Assembly (NCBI RefSeq): GCF_001553005.1
Contig: NZ_KQ959874.1
Location: 31,200 to 95,199 of the forward strand
DNA length: 64,000 bases
DNA from: Gemelliphila asaccharolytica
Lineage (GTDB): Bacteria > Bacillota > Bacilli > Staphylococcales > Gemellaceae
Direction of reading: 5' to 3'
The position numbers were made by a program, and so were the translations under genes. Below are positions 7,516 to 17,243 of the stretch, piece after piece. How positions within the stretch are numbered: position 1 is the first letter of the stretch; every line of letters starts with the position of its first letter. A model generated the notes under the pieces. It ran no database searches. It saw nothing but the letters and a program-made list of their open reading frames with translations, and was not told the origin of the DNA.

Positions 7516-8379
7516 ATGATAAAAAATAATAATTTAACTAAAGGAATATTTTGTATTTTAATATCGGCTTTTGGATTTGCATTAATGTCATTTTTTGTAA
7601 AATTATCTGGAGATTTACCAGTTTTACAAAAAGCATTTTTTAGAAATTTAATTGCAGGTTCTATAGCACTTATTCCAGTAATAAAAACCAATAATTTAGT
7701 AAGATATCCTAGAGAAAAAAAAGATTGGATAATATTATTTTTCAGATCTATTTTTGGGACTATAGGTTTAATTTGTAATTTTTTTGCTGTAAGTCATATA
7801 AATTTAGCGGATGCTTCTATAATACAAAGATTATCTCCATTTGTTATAATAATATTGTCATATTTTATTTTTAAAGAAAAAGTAACAAAAAAACAAATTT
7901 TGTTTATTTTTTTGGCATTTTTTGGGGTAGTTTTGGTAATAAAACCCAATTTTGTAACATTTATGAGTATTGGAGCTTTAGCAGGTCTAGGAACGGCATT
8001 TTTTTCAGGAGTTGCATACACATGTGTTAGATATTTGGGAATGAGAAAAGTTTCTCCAGAATTTATTGTTTCTTTTTTTTCAATATTTTCTTGTGTTTCT
8101 GTTGCTCCCTTTGTAATTTATCATTATGTGCCCATGTCATTATACCAAGTATTAATACTGATATTAGTTGGGATAACAGGAGCAGTAGGACAGTTTGGAG
8201 TAACTTATGCATATAGATATGCAGCAGCTAGAAGTATATCTATTTTTGATTATAGTCAAATTATTTTTGCAGGAATTTTGGGATTTTTTATTTTTAATGA
8301 AATCCCAGATATCTATAGTTTAATAGGATATTTTTTAATAGTTTTATCAGGTTTTTTCATTAATTTTATAAGGAAGTAG
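7516..8379 (+). CDS. DMT-superfamily (EamA) membrane transporter
   Basis: A 287-residue protein made of two repeated EamA units with about ten membrane segments in total. The first helix GIFCILISAFGFALMSFFVK and the FFRNLIAGSIALIP second helix are typical of this family, and the second unit begins around residue 150. Members export or import amino acids, nucleotides or other metabolites; the substrate cannot be read from the sequence. It follows the DUF2130 gene by 14 bases and ends 6 bases before the C39 peptidase gene, so it is probably co-transcribed. Confidence 0.85.
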   Translation: MIKNNNLTKGIFCILISAFGFALMSFFVKLSGDLPVLQKAFFRNLIAGSIALIPVIKTNNLVRYPREKKDWIILFFRSIFGTIGLICNFFAVSHINLADASIIQRLSPFVIIILSYFIFKEKVTKKQILFIFLAFFGVVLVIKPNFVTFMSIGALAGLGTAFFSGVAYTCVRYLGMRKVSPEFIVSFFSIFSCVSVAPFVIYHYVPMSLYQVLILILVGITGAVGQFGVTYAYRYAAARSISIFDYSQIIFAGILGFFIFNEIPDIYSLIGYFLIVLSGFFINFIRK

Positions 8380-8385
8380 GTTATA

Positions 8386-9327
8386 ATGGAAATTAAAAAA
8401 TATTTAAAAAAAATTATCTTACCTATACACTTTTCATTTAAAAAATTTATAGCTACTATTTTTGATGAAACAATAGGAATTATAAAAAAAATAGATTACA
8501 AGAAAAAATTTATAATTTTAATAGTTGTATTACTTTTTTTAATATTTTCTAAAAATTCTATATATGATGATGCAAAAACAGTTCAGTTGAACAGAGATAA
8601 TATTAGTGGAGTTGACCAGCCTTTTCCATTTTTAAAAGATGAAAAAGAAATTTATAATGATTTAAAAAAATATTCTGTTAGTAGCATAAAAGCTAAATAT
8701 ATTTTTGATAATTATGATAAACTTTCAGCTATACACAGAAAAATGTTAGCAAATAATAAAGATACTACAGATTATATATATGGTTATTTAACTAATAAAA
8801 AAGTTGATTTTGAATTGGGAGAAACATATTTATTAAAAAGAAAATATCCATATTATGCTCAATGGGATAGAAGATGGGGATATGATAAAATTGGGGAAAC
8901 AAATATTGCTATAGTAGGATGTGGTCCGACATCTTGTGCAATGTTAATATCAGGAGAATTAAATGATGATTCAATAACTCCAAATGTGGTGTCAAAAATA
9001 GAAGAAGAAGGTGGATATTTCTCTCAATATGGAACGAAATGGAATTTTTTCGAATACATTGCAAAATATTATAACCTTAATTGTAAAAAAATATCAGTTG
9101 ATAAGGAAAATATAGATAAGGAATTAATTGAAAATCATCCTATAATTGCATCAGTTAAACCTGGTAAATTTACAACTATAGGGCATATAATATTAATAGT
9201 AGGAATTAATGATGATGGTGAATATTTATTAAATGACCCAAATTCATTATATAGAAGTATAAAAAAATGGAAATATAAAGAATTATCTACTGAAATAAAT
9301 TCTCTTTGGGTAATTAGTAAAAAATAA
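8386..9327 (+). CDS. Membrane-anchored C39-family peptidase
   Basis: A 313-residue protein with a cytoplasmic basic start, one membrane span at about residues 42-58 and an extracytoplasmic region. The C-terminal half is a papain-like C39_2 domain: YYAQWDRRWGYDKIG, then VGCGPTSCAML with the catalytic cysteine at 179, IGHIILIVG with the histidine at 267, and LNDPNS with the aspartate at 284. All three catalytic positions are present, in contrast to the related domain at 17244-18659. Likely substrates are extracellular or cell-wall peptides. It starts 6 bases after the transporter stop. Confidence 0.82.
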   Translation: MEIKKYLKKIILPIHFSFKKFIATIFDETIGIIKKIDYKKKFIILIVVLLFLIFSKNSIYDDAKTVQLNRDNISGVDQPFPFLKDEKEIYNDLKKYSVSSIKAKYIFDNYDKLSAIHRKMLANNKDTTDYIYGYLTNKKVDFELGETYLLKRKYPYYAQWDRRWGYDKIGETNIAIVGCGPTSCAMLISGELNDDSITPNVVSKIEEEGGYFSQYGTKWNFFEYIAKYYNLNCKKISVDKENIDKELIENHPIIASVKPGKFTTIGHIILIVGINDDGEYLLNDPNSLYRSIKKWKYKELSTEINSLWVISKK

Positions 9328-9398
9328 AATACAATAGAATTATAAATTTTTACAAGATATTATTTATATGATATATTATTTTTTAGAAAGGAGAATAT

Positions 9399-10130
9399 AT
9401 GTTATATAAAATTTCAGATAATCTATATTATTCAAAACATAGATATATGTATTTAGAACCAAGTATAGGATATATAAAGGGAAAAAATTATTCTATAACT
9501 ATAGATTCTGGAAACTGCGAGGAGCAGGTAGAAAAATTTTATAAAGATTTAAAAGATAATAATTTGTCAGCTCCTAGTTTCACAATATTAACTCATTATC
9601 ATTGGGATCATAGTTTTGGAGCAAGTTATATGGATACCAAGTTAATAACATCTAAAGCAACAAGTAATCACTTAAAAAGTTTGAAGGAAAGAGATTTAAA
9701 ATTAGATAATATACAGAATCTTGTAGATGAAGGTATAGATATACAATTTAATATAGATATGATGAAAAAAGTTTATCATAAATCTAAAAATGATATAAAA
9801 ATAAAATTATCAGATATAGTAAAAGAATGTGATTTTAGTTTGAATTTAGGGGGCATTATTGTAGATTTTTATAATAATGATAATTCCCATTCTGATGATT
9901 CATTATTGATATATGTAAGAAAAGATAAAATATTATTTATAGGTGACAGTCATACAAAATGTTATATGACACAACCTATGTCCTTTAATAAAAAAAAACT
10001 TAGAGATTATATAGATTTTATATATAAAATTGATTTTAAATATGCTATTCCGGGACATGGAAATATATATAGTAAATCTGATTTGATAAATGAATTAGAG
10101 ATTGAGTATAATAAAATATTGGAGGAATAA
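9399..10130 (+). CDS. Metallo-beta-lactamase-fold hydrolase
   Basis: A 243-residue cytoplasmic enzyme with the zinc-binding signature THYHWDH (about residues 65-71), a second histidine in NSHSDDS (about 165), GDSHT (about 185) and a closing IPGHG (about 230). These are the metal ligands of the MBL superfamily, though the usual PGHT motif is replaced by NSHSDD. The substrate is unknown. AAAGGAG precedes the ATG. It is 2 bases upstream of the NfeD gene and is probably in the same operon as floA. Confidence 0.85.
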   Translation: MLYKISDNLYYSKHRYMYLEPSIGYIKGKNYSITIDSGNCEEQVEKFYKDLKDNNLSAPSFTILTHYHWDHSFGASYMDTKLITSKATSNHLKSLKERDLKLDNIQNLVDEGIDIQFNIDMMKKVYHKSKNDIKIKLSDIVKECDFSLNLGGIIVDFYNNDNSHSDDSLLIYVRKDKILFIGDSHTKCYMTQPMSFNKKKLRDYIDFIYKIDFKYAIPGHGNIYSKSDLINELEIEYNKILEE

Positions 10131-10132
10131 TT

Positions 10133-10768
10133 ATGGTTTTAAACGATACACTTATATTTTATTTAGATATTATCATTTTATTTTTAATGAGTATTTTTTC
10201 ATGTCAACAGTTGTTTTATAGCAAATTTAATTGTTGTGGTATTTTTTCTATTTTATTATTATCTATATACATAGCAATTCATACCTATAAATCTGGAATT
10301 AATATTTTTATATTTATTGCTTTTATTTGTGCAATTATTTTGATAATATTAGAAATGTTTTTACCAGTAGGAATTATGGGAGTATTGGGAACAATTATAC
10401 TTTTATATTCTTTAGTAAGTTTAAATGAAGAAGTGTCTAGAATTATTTTTATAATAACAATTTCTATTATTTTATTTGTAGCATGGTATCTATTTAATAT
10501 TTATATTTTGAAAAATAAACCTTTATTTTTGTGTAGACTAATTTTAGAATATAATTTTACTACAGATAAAGGATATGTTGCTAAAGAATCAAATAAAAGT
10601 ATTTTAAATAAAAAATTGTTATCGTTAACAGATTTAAGACCATCAGGTATTGCAATTTTAGAAAATCAAAAATATGATGTTGTAACAGAAGGAGAGTATA
10701 TAGAAAAAAATAATTATGTAATTGTAACGAAGGTAGAAGGTATGAGAATAGTCGTTAGAAAAATTTAA
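10133..10768 (+). CDS. NfeD-family membrane protein
   Basis: A 211-residue protein with about four to five membrane segments in the first 135 residues (the [21 protein letters not shown] stretch is typical of NfeD) and a C-terminal soluble OB-like domain (about 140-211) ending in [15 protein letters not shown]. NfeD proteins pair with flotillins; the flotillin gene follows 11 bases downstream. In Bacillus subtilis the equivalent arrangement is yqeZ-yqfA-yqfB. It is shorter than the long NfeD1 type because it lacks the N-terminal protease domain. Confidence 0.85.
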   Translation: MVLNDTLIFYLDIIILFLMSIFSCQQLFYSKFNCCGIFSILLLSIYIAIHTYKSGINIFIFIAFICAIILIILEMFLPVGIMGVLGTIILLYSLVSLNEEVSRIIFIITISIILFVAWYLFNIYILKNKPLFLCRLILEYNFTTDKGYVAKESNKSILNKKLLSLTDLRPSGIAILENQKYDVVTEGEYIEKNNYVIVTKVEGMRIVVRKI

Positions 10769-10779
10769 GGAGGTTATAT

Positions 10780-11772
10780 ATGCCAGAATATGTATTTACA
10801 GGAATGTTAATAGTTGCAGTTATTATTATTCTATCCTTGTTTTTTACTTTTTTCCCATTGGGACTTTGGATAAGTGCGATTGCAGCAGGGGTGAAGATAA
10901 ATATATTTACTTTAGTGGGAATGAGACTTAGAAGAGTTGTTCCAAGTAGAGTAGTAAATCCAATGATAAAAGCTCATAAAGCTGGCCTTAATGCTACTAT
11001 TAATCAATTAGAAAGTCATTATTTAGCTGGTGGTAATGTAGATAGGGTTGTTAATGCATTAATAGCTGCACATAGAGCGAATATAATGAGTTTAACTTTT
11101 GAGCGTTGTGCAGCGATTGATTTAGCAGGTCGCGATGTTCTTCAAGCAGTTCAAATGAGCGTTAATCCTAAGGTTATTGAGACACCTTATATAGCAGGAG
11201 TAGCCATTAATGGAATAGAAGTTAAAGCTAAAGCACGTATAACAGTAAGAGCAAATATAGAAAGACTTGTTGGAGGAGCAGGAGAAGACACAGTAATAGC
11301 TAGAGTAGGAGAGGGAATAGTTTCTACAATTGGTTCTTCAAATTCTCACACAGTAGTTTTAGAAAATCCTGATAGAATATCAAAAACAATATTAGAAAAA
11401 GGATTGGATGCAGGGACTGCTTTTGAAATCCTATCTATTGACATATTAGATGTAGATATTGGAGAGAATATTGGGGCGAATCTTCAAACAGAACAAGCTA
11501 TTGCTGATAAAAATATAGCACAAGCAAAAGCTGAACAAAGAAGGGCTATGGCAGTGGCACAAGAACAAGAGATGAAAGCACGTATACAAGAAATGAGAGC
11601 TAAGGTGGTAGAAGCTGAAGCTAAGTTACCATTAGCTATGGCACAAGCTTTTAGTGAAGGAAATTTAGGGATTATGGATTATATGAACTATAAAAACATT
11701 GAAGCTGATACAGGAATGAGAGATTCAATAAAAAGAATGTCAAGCCATTCAAGTGAGCAAGATAAAAAATAA
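10780..11772 (+). CDS. floA: Flotillin-like protein FloA
   Basis: A 330-residue membrane-microdomain scaffold of the YqfA/FloA family. One hydrophobic hairpin-like segment is at residues 5-35, followed by an SPFH-like domain ([21 protein letters not shown]) and an Ala/Glu-rich coiled-coil stretch (about 240-300: [20 protein letters not shown]). Sequence and length match FloA closely. AAGGAGG precedes the ATG. GC and codon use are slightly higher than in neighbours, as expected for a well-expressed conserved gene. It probably organises signalling and secretion proteins in the membrane together with the NfeD partner. Confidence 0.95.
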   Translation: MPEYVFTGMLIVAVIIILSLFFTFFPLGLWISAIAAGVKINIFTLVGMRLRRVVPSRVVNPMIKAHKAGLNATINQLESHYLAGGNVDRVVNALIAAHRANIMSLTFERCAAIDLAGRDVLQAVQMSVNPKVIETPYIAGVAINGIEVKAKARITVRANIERLVGGAGEDTVIARVGEGIVSTIGSSNSHTVVLENPDRISKTILEKGLDAGTAFEILSIDILDVDIGENIGANLQTEQAIADKNIAQAKAEQRRAMAVAQEQEMKARIQEMRAKVVEAEAKLPLAMAQAFSEGNLGIMDYMNYKNIEADTGMRDSIKRMSSHSSEQDKK

Positions 11773-11799
11773 TTATTATGATAAATAAGGAGATTAATT

Positions 11800-12123
11800 A
11801 TGGATATTTTAAAAGGTTTGCTTTTAGTTATGTTAATAATTTTATTTAATTTTTTAAAAAATAAAAGGGTAAAGAAAAGAAATGAAATAAATAAACAACC
11901 AGTATCCTATAAAAAAGATTCTTATTCAAATAAAATCAATAAAAATGTAGACCAATATCAGTTAGACCAATCAATAAAAAATAATAAAAAAAGAAAACAA
12001 ACAAAAATTTTAAAAGATAGAGAGAATGAAATATTGGGTGAAAATTTTTTAACAGAAAAAAAATTATTACAAGGAATTATTTTCTCTGAAATATTATGTA
12101 AGCCAAAAAGTAATAGAAAATAA
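11800..12123 (+). CDS. Small single-span membrane protein downstream of floA
   Basis: A 107-residue protein with one N-terminal membrane segment (residues 4-20) followed by a lysine- and asparagine-rich cytoplasmic tail. It starts 27 bases after floA behind AAGGAG and occupies the position of yqfB in the Bacillus operon, but I do not see clear sequence similarity. The C-terminal stretch LLQGIIFSEILCKPKSNRK looks like a short helical motif and resembles the tails of other FloA-linked small proteins. Function unknown. Confidence 0.6.
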   Translation: MDILKGLLLVMLIILFNFLKNKRVKKRNEINKQPVSYKKDSYSNKINKNVDQYQLDQSIKNNKKRKQTKILKDRENEILGENFLTEKKLLQGIIFSEILCKPKSNRK

Positions 12124-12440
12124 TTGAATTATAGGAAAAGAGGTATTTTAATAAAATTATTAAAAATATTAAATTATTTAATTTTATTACATATGCTTCT
12201 TTTTTCTATTAGTATCATTAAATTTATGTAATTTTTTATATTCTTTTTCTTTTTCCATCGTAATTTTTATTTCTTTGAGATATAATACTTATAGAGATAG
12301 AAAATTCATAGTATGTTAGAAGAAAATAGAGTTTTAGATGAGTTGAAAAGATATTTATAAATAAAAAATGACATATTATATAGCTTTATAAAATAAAAAA
12401 TATTTAGAAAAAAATTATATGTATATTATAAGGAGATATT
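12124..12440. other. Intergenic region between the floA and pdp operons
   Basis: No supported gene. An AT-only inverted repeat, AATAAAATTA/TAATTTTATT, near 12147-12184 lies within a longer imperfect hairpin and may end the floA transcript. A TATAAT box at about 12283 may belong to the pdp-deoC promoter, but I find no convincing -35 partner. A 15-codon frame at 12313-12360 is too short to call. Confidence 0.45.
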
Positions 12441-13748
12441 ATGAGAACTGTAGACTTAATAGATAAGAAAAAAAGGGGGGGAAATCTTTCAAAAAAAGAA
12501 ATTGATTTTTTACTAGATGGATATATCCAAGGAAAAGTAGAAGATTATCAGATGAGTGCTTTTTTGATGGCTGTTTATTTTAATGGTATGAGTGATGAAG
12601 AATTATTAAATTTCACAATAAACATGAAAAATTCAGGAGAAATAATAAAATTAAAAAGTTCTAAAAAATTTTTAGTTGATAAGCATTCTACAGGAGGGGT
12701 AGGAGATAAAATAACAATAATATTATCTCCTATATTAGCATCATTAGGTATGGGAACTGCGAAATTATCTGGGAAAGGATTAGGACATACAGGAGGAACT
12801 ATTGATAAATTCGAATCATTAAATAATTTTAAATTTTCACAAAATAACAAAGAATTACTTAATATATTAAATAGTACAGGCATAGGTCTTATGGGATATA
12901 GTGAAAAAGTAGTTCCATTAGATAAAAAAATATATTCATTAAGAGATGTAACTGCAACAGTTGATAGTATACCTTTAATAGCTAGTAGTATTATGAGTAA
13001 AAAATTAGCAGTAGAATCAGATATAATAGTGCTAGATGTAAAAGCTGGTGATGGTGCTTTTATGAAAAATATATCTCAGGCAGAAGAATTATCCAAAAGA
13101 ATGGTTAATATTGGAAAGAATTATGGTAGAAAAACAATAGCAATAATTAGCGAAATGGACGAACCTTTAGGTTATAATATAGGTAATTCATTGGAAATTA
13201 TAGAATCAATAGATTCATTAAATGGTAATTTTTCTGATGATATAAAAGAAGTAGTATATGAGATAATATACCAAATTTTATTATTTAGAAAAAAAGTAAC
13301 TTCGTATAGCGAAGCGAAAGATATTATTGATAAATTGATAGAGAGTAAAAAACCATTAAAATTGTTACAAAAATTTTTGAATTTAAGTGGAGTAGAAGAT
13401 AATGTAACAGAAAATGTAAATTTAATAAAAATAGCTGATAATAAATTAAAAATTATAAGCAACAAAGAGGGTTATATAAATAAAATATCAGCAAAAAAAA
13501 TCGGAGAAGCTGCTATGATTATAGGAGCTGGAAGAAGTAAAAAAGATGATAAAATAGATTATTCTGTGGGTATTAAACTACATAAAAAAGTATTAGATTA
13601 TGTGAAAAAGGGAGAAATATTAGCAGAAATATATTATAATGATAATGCTAAGTTAAGTGAATCTAAAATTTTAGTGGAAGAAGCTTTTTTGATAGAAGAT
13701 TTTAAAAAAAATAGTATAAAAAAAACAATTATAAAAGTTATACAATAA
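12441..13748 (+). CDS. pdp: Pyrimidine-nucleoside phosphorylase
   Basis: A 435-residue enzyme that splits uridine, thymidine or deoxyuridine with phosphate to give the base and (deoxy)ribose-1-phosphate. It has the N-terminal helical domain (DLIDKKKRGGNLSKKEIDF), then the phosphate loop KHSTGGVGDK (about residues 80-90) and SGKGLGHTGGTIDK (about 110-123), and the C-terminal domain with the AAMIIGAGR motif. Length fits the Pdp family. AAGGAG precedes the ATG. It is 8 bases upstream of deoC, so the two form a deoxynucleoside catabolic unit. Confidence 0.93.
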   Translation: MRTVDLIDKKKRGGNLSKKEIDFLLDGYIQGKVEDYQMSAFLMAVYFNGMSDEELLNFTINMKNSGEIIKLKSSKKFLVDKHSTGGVGDKITIILSPILASLGMGTAKLSGKGLGHTGGTIDKFESLNNFKFSQNNKELLNILNSTGIGLMGYSEKVVPLDKKIYSLRDVTATVDSIPLIASSIMSKKLAVESDIIVLDVKAGDGAFMKNISQAEELSKRMVNIGKNYGRKTIAIISEMDEPLGYNIGNSLEIIESIDSLNGNFSDDIKEVVYEIIYQILLFRKKVTSYSEAKDIIDKLIESKKPLKLLQKFLNLSGVEDNVTENVNLIKIADNKLKIISNKEGYINKISAKKIGEAAMIIGAGRSKKDDKIDYSVGIKLHKKVLDYVKKGEILAEIYYNDNAKLSESKILVEEAFLIEDFKKNSIKKTIIKVIQ

Positions 13749-13756
13749 GGAGAAAA

Positions 13757-14395
13757 ATGAAATTAAATAAATTTATTGACCATACATTATTAAAAGCAAA
13801 TGCAACCTCTGATCAAATTGACAACTTATGTAAAGAAGCTATAGAGAATGACTTCTATTCTGTATGCGTAAATGGATCATATGTTAAAAGATGTTTGGAG
13901 AATTTAAAAAATACAAATATAAAAATAGCTGTAGTCGTAGGATTTCCATTAGGTTCTGTAACTACAAATACAAAAGTTTTTGAGGCGAAGGAAGCTATAA
14001 ATCTTGGTGCAGATGAGATAGATATGGTTATAAACGTATCTAAATTAAAAGATAAAGACTATGGATATGTAGAAAATGAAATTAGAGAAGTAAAAGAAGC
14101 TATAGGAGATAAAATTTTAAAAGTTATTATAGAAACTTGTTACTTATCAGATGAAGAAAAAGTTATTGCATGTAAATTATCAATCAAAGCAAATGCTGAT
14201 TTTGTAAAAACTTCTACAGGATTTGGAACAAATGGTGCTACATATGATGATGTTAAATTAATAAAAAATACAGTAATGAATAAAATAAAAATAAAAGCTA
14301 GTGGAGGAATTAAAGATAAGGCGACAGCAAAAAAATATATAGAACTAGGAGTAGAAAGGTTAGGGACTAGTTCAGGGGTAGATATAGTAAAATAA
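13757..14395 (+). CDS. deoC: Deoxyribose-phosphate aldolase
   Basis: A 212-residue class I aldolase that converts 2-deoxyribose-5-phosphate to glyceraldehyde-3-phosphate and acetaldehyde. IDHTLLKANATSDQI at the start, VVVGFPLG, GADEIDMVINVSKLK and the Schiff-base region ADFVKTSTGF (about residues 148-157, lysine in VKTS) followed by IKASGGIK are all diagnostic. It uses the sugar released by the upstream phosphorylase after phosphopentomutase, which is not in this window. AAGGAG precedes the ATG. Confidence 0.95.
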   Translation: MKLNKFIDHTLLKANATSDQIDNLCKEAIENDFYSVCVNGSYVKRCLENLKNTNIKIAVVVGFPLGSVTTNTKVFEAKEAINLGADEIDMVINVSKLKDKDYGYVENEIREVKEAIGDKILKVIIETCYLSDEEKVIACKLSIKANADFVKTSTGFGTNGATYDDVKLIKNTVMNKIKIKASGGIKDKATAKKYIELGVERLGTSSGVDIVK

Positions 14396-14417
14396 AAAAA
14401 TATAATTATAAATAGTT

Positions 14418-14462
14418 AATAAAATATCAAAGCATTATATAGCTTTGATATTTTATTTTTAA
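14418..14462 (+). terminator. Terminator of pdp-deoC
   Basis: A perfect 16-bp stem, AATAAAATATCAAAGC (14418-14433) against GCTTTGATATTTTATT (14442-14457), with an 8-base loop and a T-rich tail running to about 14470. It separates the salvage operon from rel. Confidence 0.85.
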
Positions 14463-14597
14463 TTTTTATTGTTTTTATATTTTAATAGAATATATACAAA
14501 CATAAATTAAGCCTTTAATACATGATAAAACTGGTATTTATTAAATTAATATGATATTATAAAATGAAATACTTTTATAAAAAAAGAGGGGTGTGTG

Positions 14598-16778
14598 ATG
14601 AATTTAGAGTATCCATATACATTTGACGATGTATTTAAAATATGTAGAGAATATATACCGAGTGAGCATTGGGAAATTATAGAAAAATCTTATTTATTAG
14701 CTAATAAGGCACATAAAGGGCAAAAAAGAAGGTCTGGAGAAGATTATATATTACACCCTATACAAGTAGCAGGGATACTTGCAGAATTAAGATTAGATTA
14801 CCAAACAGTATGTGCAGGATTTCTTCATGATGTTGTAGAAGATACAGATTATACAAATGAAGATATTAAAGAAATGTTTACAGATGACATAAGTATTATA
14901 GTAGATGGTGTTACAAAATTAGACAAAGTAAAATTTAGGTCTAAAAAACAATCACAAGCAGAAAATCATAGAAAGCTGTTTATGGCGATTGCTAGTGATA
15001 TAAGAGTTATTTTTGTTAAATTAGCAGATAGATTGCACAATATGAGAACATTGAAGTATATGCCACAAGAAAAACAAAAAGAAATTTCTAGAGAAACATT
15101 AGAAATTTACGCTCCTCTTGCTCATAGATTGGGAATAAGTTCTATTAAATGGGAATTAGAAGATAGTTCTTTGAGATATTTATATCCAGAAAAATATTTT
15201 TCAGTTGTAGGTATGATGAAACAAAAAAGAAGTGTTCGTGTAGAAAGTATTAATCAGGCCTGTAAATCTATAGTTAAATTACTTGAAGAAAACAATATTA
15301 AAGCAGAAGTAAATGGAAGACCAAAGCATATATACAGCATATATAAAAAAATGCAAAGAAATCATAAAAGCTTTGAACAAATATATGACCTTTTAGCTGT
15401 TAGAGTTTTAGTAAATACTGTGTCAGATTGTTATGCAGTGTTAGGGCTAGTAAATAATATGTGGCTACCTATACCAGGAAGAATGAAAGATTATATAGCT
15501 ATGCCTAAACCAAATATGTATCAATCACTTCATACAACATTAATTTCTCCTACAGGTCAACCAATAGAAGTACAGATAAGAACGTATGAGATGCATGAAA
15601 TTGCAGAAAAAGGAATAGCAGCACATTGGGCGTATAAAGAAGGTAAAAAAGTTACTAAAAATAATGATTTTTATCAGAAATTAAATTGGTTTCAAAAAAT
15701 AGCTGAAGGAGATGAAACAGCTGCTACAGCTGAAAGTTTTATGGATTCTCTTAAAGTTGATTTGTTAAGTGATAAAATATATGTTTTCACACCTAATAGC
15801 GATATAATAGAGTTGCCGAAAGGGTCTTGCGTAGTAGATTTTGCTTATGCAATACATACAGAAGTAGGAAATAGTATGGTAGGAGCTACAATAAATGATA
15901 AAATAGTTCCATTTGATTATGAATTATCAACTGGTGAAATTTGTGATGTAAGGACAAGCAAAAATTCAACAGGACCAAGTAGAGATTGGTTAAAAATGGT
16001 AACATCATCTCAAACAAAATCTAAAATTAAATCTTTTTTTAAAAAAGCAGCTAGAGAGGAAAATTTAATAAAGGGTGAAATTCTTTTAAAAGATGAAATT
16101 AAAAATCAAGGATTTGATGTAGAAGATATTTTAGTAGAGGATTCAATAGAAAATGTTCTAATCAAATATAAGTATAATTCTATAGAGGAATTATATAGAG
16201 CAATAGGATATGGAGCATTAACAGCTAATCAAGTATTTATGAAGTTAACTGAAAAAATACGTAAAGAAAAATTGGCACAACAGAAAATAGATAAATTAAC
16301 TCAAGCAAATGACGATAATGAAAAAATAACTACTGAAACAGGTGTATATGTCAAAGGTGTCGATAATATTTTAGTGAGATTATCAAAATGTTGCAAAGCC
16401 ATTCCAGGTGACGAAATAGTAGGATTTATTACAAAGGGAAGAGGAGTCACCGTCCATAGAAAAGAATGTCCTAATATTTCTTTTGAAGATAAAAAAAGAT
16501 TACTAGATGTTGAATGGGTAAAAAGTGCAAAACATAAAAATTATACAGTTACACTACAAATACATGGATTTAACAATGAATTATTGTTGAATAGCATACT
16601 TTTAAAACTAAGTGAAAGTAAAATAATGGTTACAAAAATAAATTCTGAGATTAAAGAAGATAAAACATGTACTATAAACGTTAATATAAATGTTAAAAAT
16701 ACAGATGAATGTAAATTTATAGAGAAAAAATTAAGACAAATATCAGATATATATAGTGTTGAAAGGATAGTGAAGTGA
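14598..16778 (+). CDS. rel: Bifunctional (p)ppGpp synthetase/hydrolase
   Basis: A 726-residue stringent-response enzyme. The HD hydrolase domain includes FLHDVVEDT (about residue 75) and LADRLHNMRTL. The synthetase domain follows (about 220-330: YDLLAVRVLVN, GRMKDYIAMPKPNMYQSLHT). Then come a TGS domain (about 385-445), a Cys-containing region (RLSKCCKAIPGDEIVGFIT) and a C-terminal ACT domain. Both catalytic halves look intact. A GTG at 14595 precedes the ATG at 14598; GAGGGG six bases before supports 14598. It is 6 bases upstream of dtd, the usual order in Bacilli. Confidence 0.95.
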   Translation: MNLEYPYTFDDVFKICREYIPSEHWEIIEKSYLLANKAHKGQKRRSGEDYILHPIQVAGILAELRLDYQTVCAGFLHDVVEDTDYTNEDIKEMFTDDISIIVDGVTKLDKVKFRSKKQSQAENHRKLFMAIASDIRVIFVKLADRLHNMRTLKYMPQEKQKEISRETLEIYAPLAHRLGISSIKWELEDSSLRYLYPEKYFSVVGMMKQKRSVRVESINQACKSIVKLLEENNIKAEVNGRPKHIYSIYKKMQRNHKSFEQIYDLLAVRVLVNTVSDCYAVLGLVNNMWLPIPGRMKDYIAMPKPNMYQSLHTTLISPTGQPIEVQIRTYEMHEIAEKGIAAHWAYKEGKKVTKNNDFYQKLNWFQKIAEGDETAATAESFMDSLKVDLLSDKIYVFTPNSDIIELPKGSCVVDFAYAIHTEVGNSMVGATINDKIVPFDYELSTGEICDVRTSKNSTGPSRDWLKMVTSSQTKSKIKSFFKKAAREENLIKGEILLKDEIKNQGFDVEDILVEDSIENVLIKYKYNSIEELYRAIGYGALTANQVFMKLTEKIRKEKLAQQKIDKLTQANDDNEKITTETGVYVKGVDNILVRLSKCCKAIPGDEIVGFITKGRGVTVHRKECPNISFEDKKRLLDVEWVKSAKHKNYTVTLQIHGFNNELLLNSILLKLSESKIMVTKINSEIKEDKTCTINVNINVKNTDECKFIEKKLRQISDIYSVERIVK

Positions 16779-16784
16779 TCAGAT

Positions 16785-17234
16785 ATGAAAGTATTATTAC
16801 AAAAAGTAAAAAGAGCATATGTAACTGTAAATGGTAAAAAGACTGGTGAAATAGAAAAAGGCTATTGCCTTTTAGTCGGTATACATAAAAATTCTACTGA
16901 AGAGGACGCAAAGTATTTAGCAAAAAAAATTTCTGAAGCAAGGCTATTTGAAGATGAAAATGATAAAATAAATTTAGGGATAAAAGATGTTTCTGGTGAG
17001 ATATTATCCATATCACAGTTCACATTATATGCAAATACGAAAAAAGGCAAGAGACCAAGCTTTACTGATGCAGCAGAGCCATCAAAGGCAAAAGAATTGT
17101 ATATAAAATTCAACCAATTTTTAGAAGAAAATTCACTAACAGTAAAGACAGGTATTTTTCAGGAGCATATGGAAGTTAATATTGTAAATGATGGACCAAT
17201 GACGGTAGAATATGAAAAGTTGACAGGAAAATAG
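16785..17234 (+). CDS. dtd: D-aminoacyl-tRNA deacylase
   Basis: A 149-residue homodimeric enzyme that hydrolyses D-amino acids from tRNA. The family signatures SQFTLYA (about residues 77-83) and the C-terminal NDGPMT motif (about 137-142) that build the active site are both present, as is the FEDENDKINLGIKDV stretch. Full length. It starts 6 bases after rel, with a weak ribosome-binding site, and is probably coupled to it. Confidence 0.95.
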   Translation: MKVLLQKVKRAYVTVNGKKTGEIEKGYCLLVGIHKNSTEEDAKYLAKKISEARLFEDENDKINLGIKDVSGEILSISQFTLYANTKKGKRPSFTDAAEPSKAKELYIKFNQFLEENSLTVKTGIFQEHMEVNIVNDGPMTVEYEKLTGK

Positions 17235-17243
17235 GAATAAAAA

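Noticed and set aside
12313..12360. 15-codon frame upstream of pdp
   Set aside because: No ribosome-binding site and no recognisable sequence; most likely chance.
14595..14597. GTG as start codon of rel
   Set aside because: The ATG directly after it is at better distance from GAGGGG and gives the usual N-terminus.
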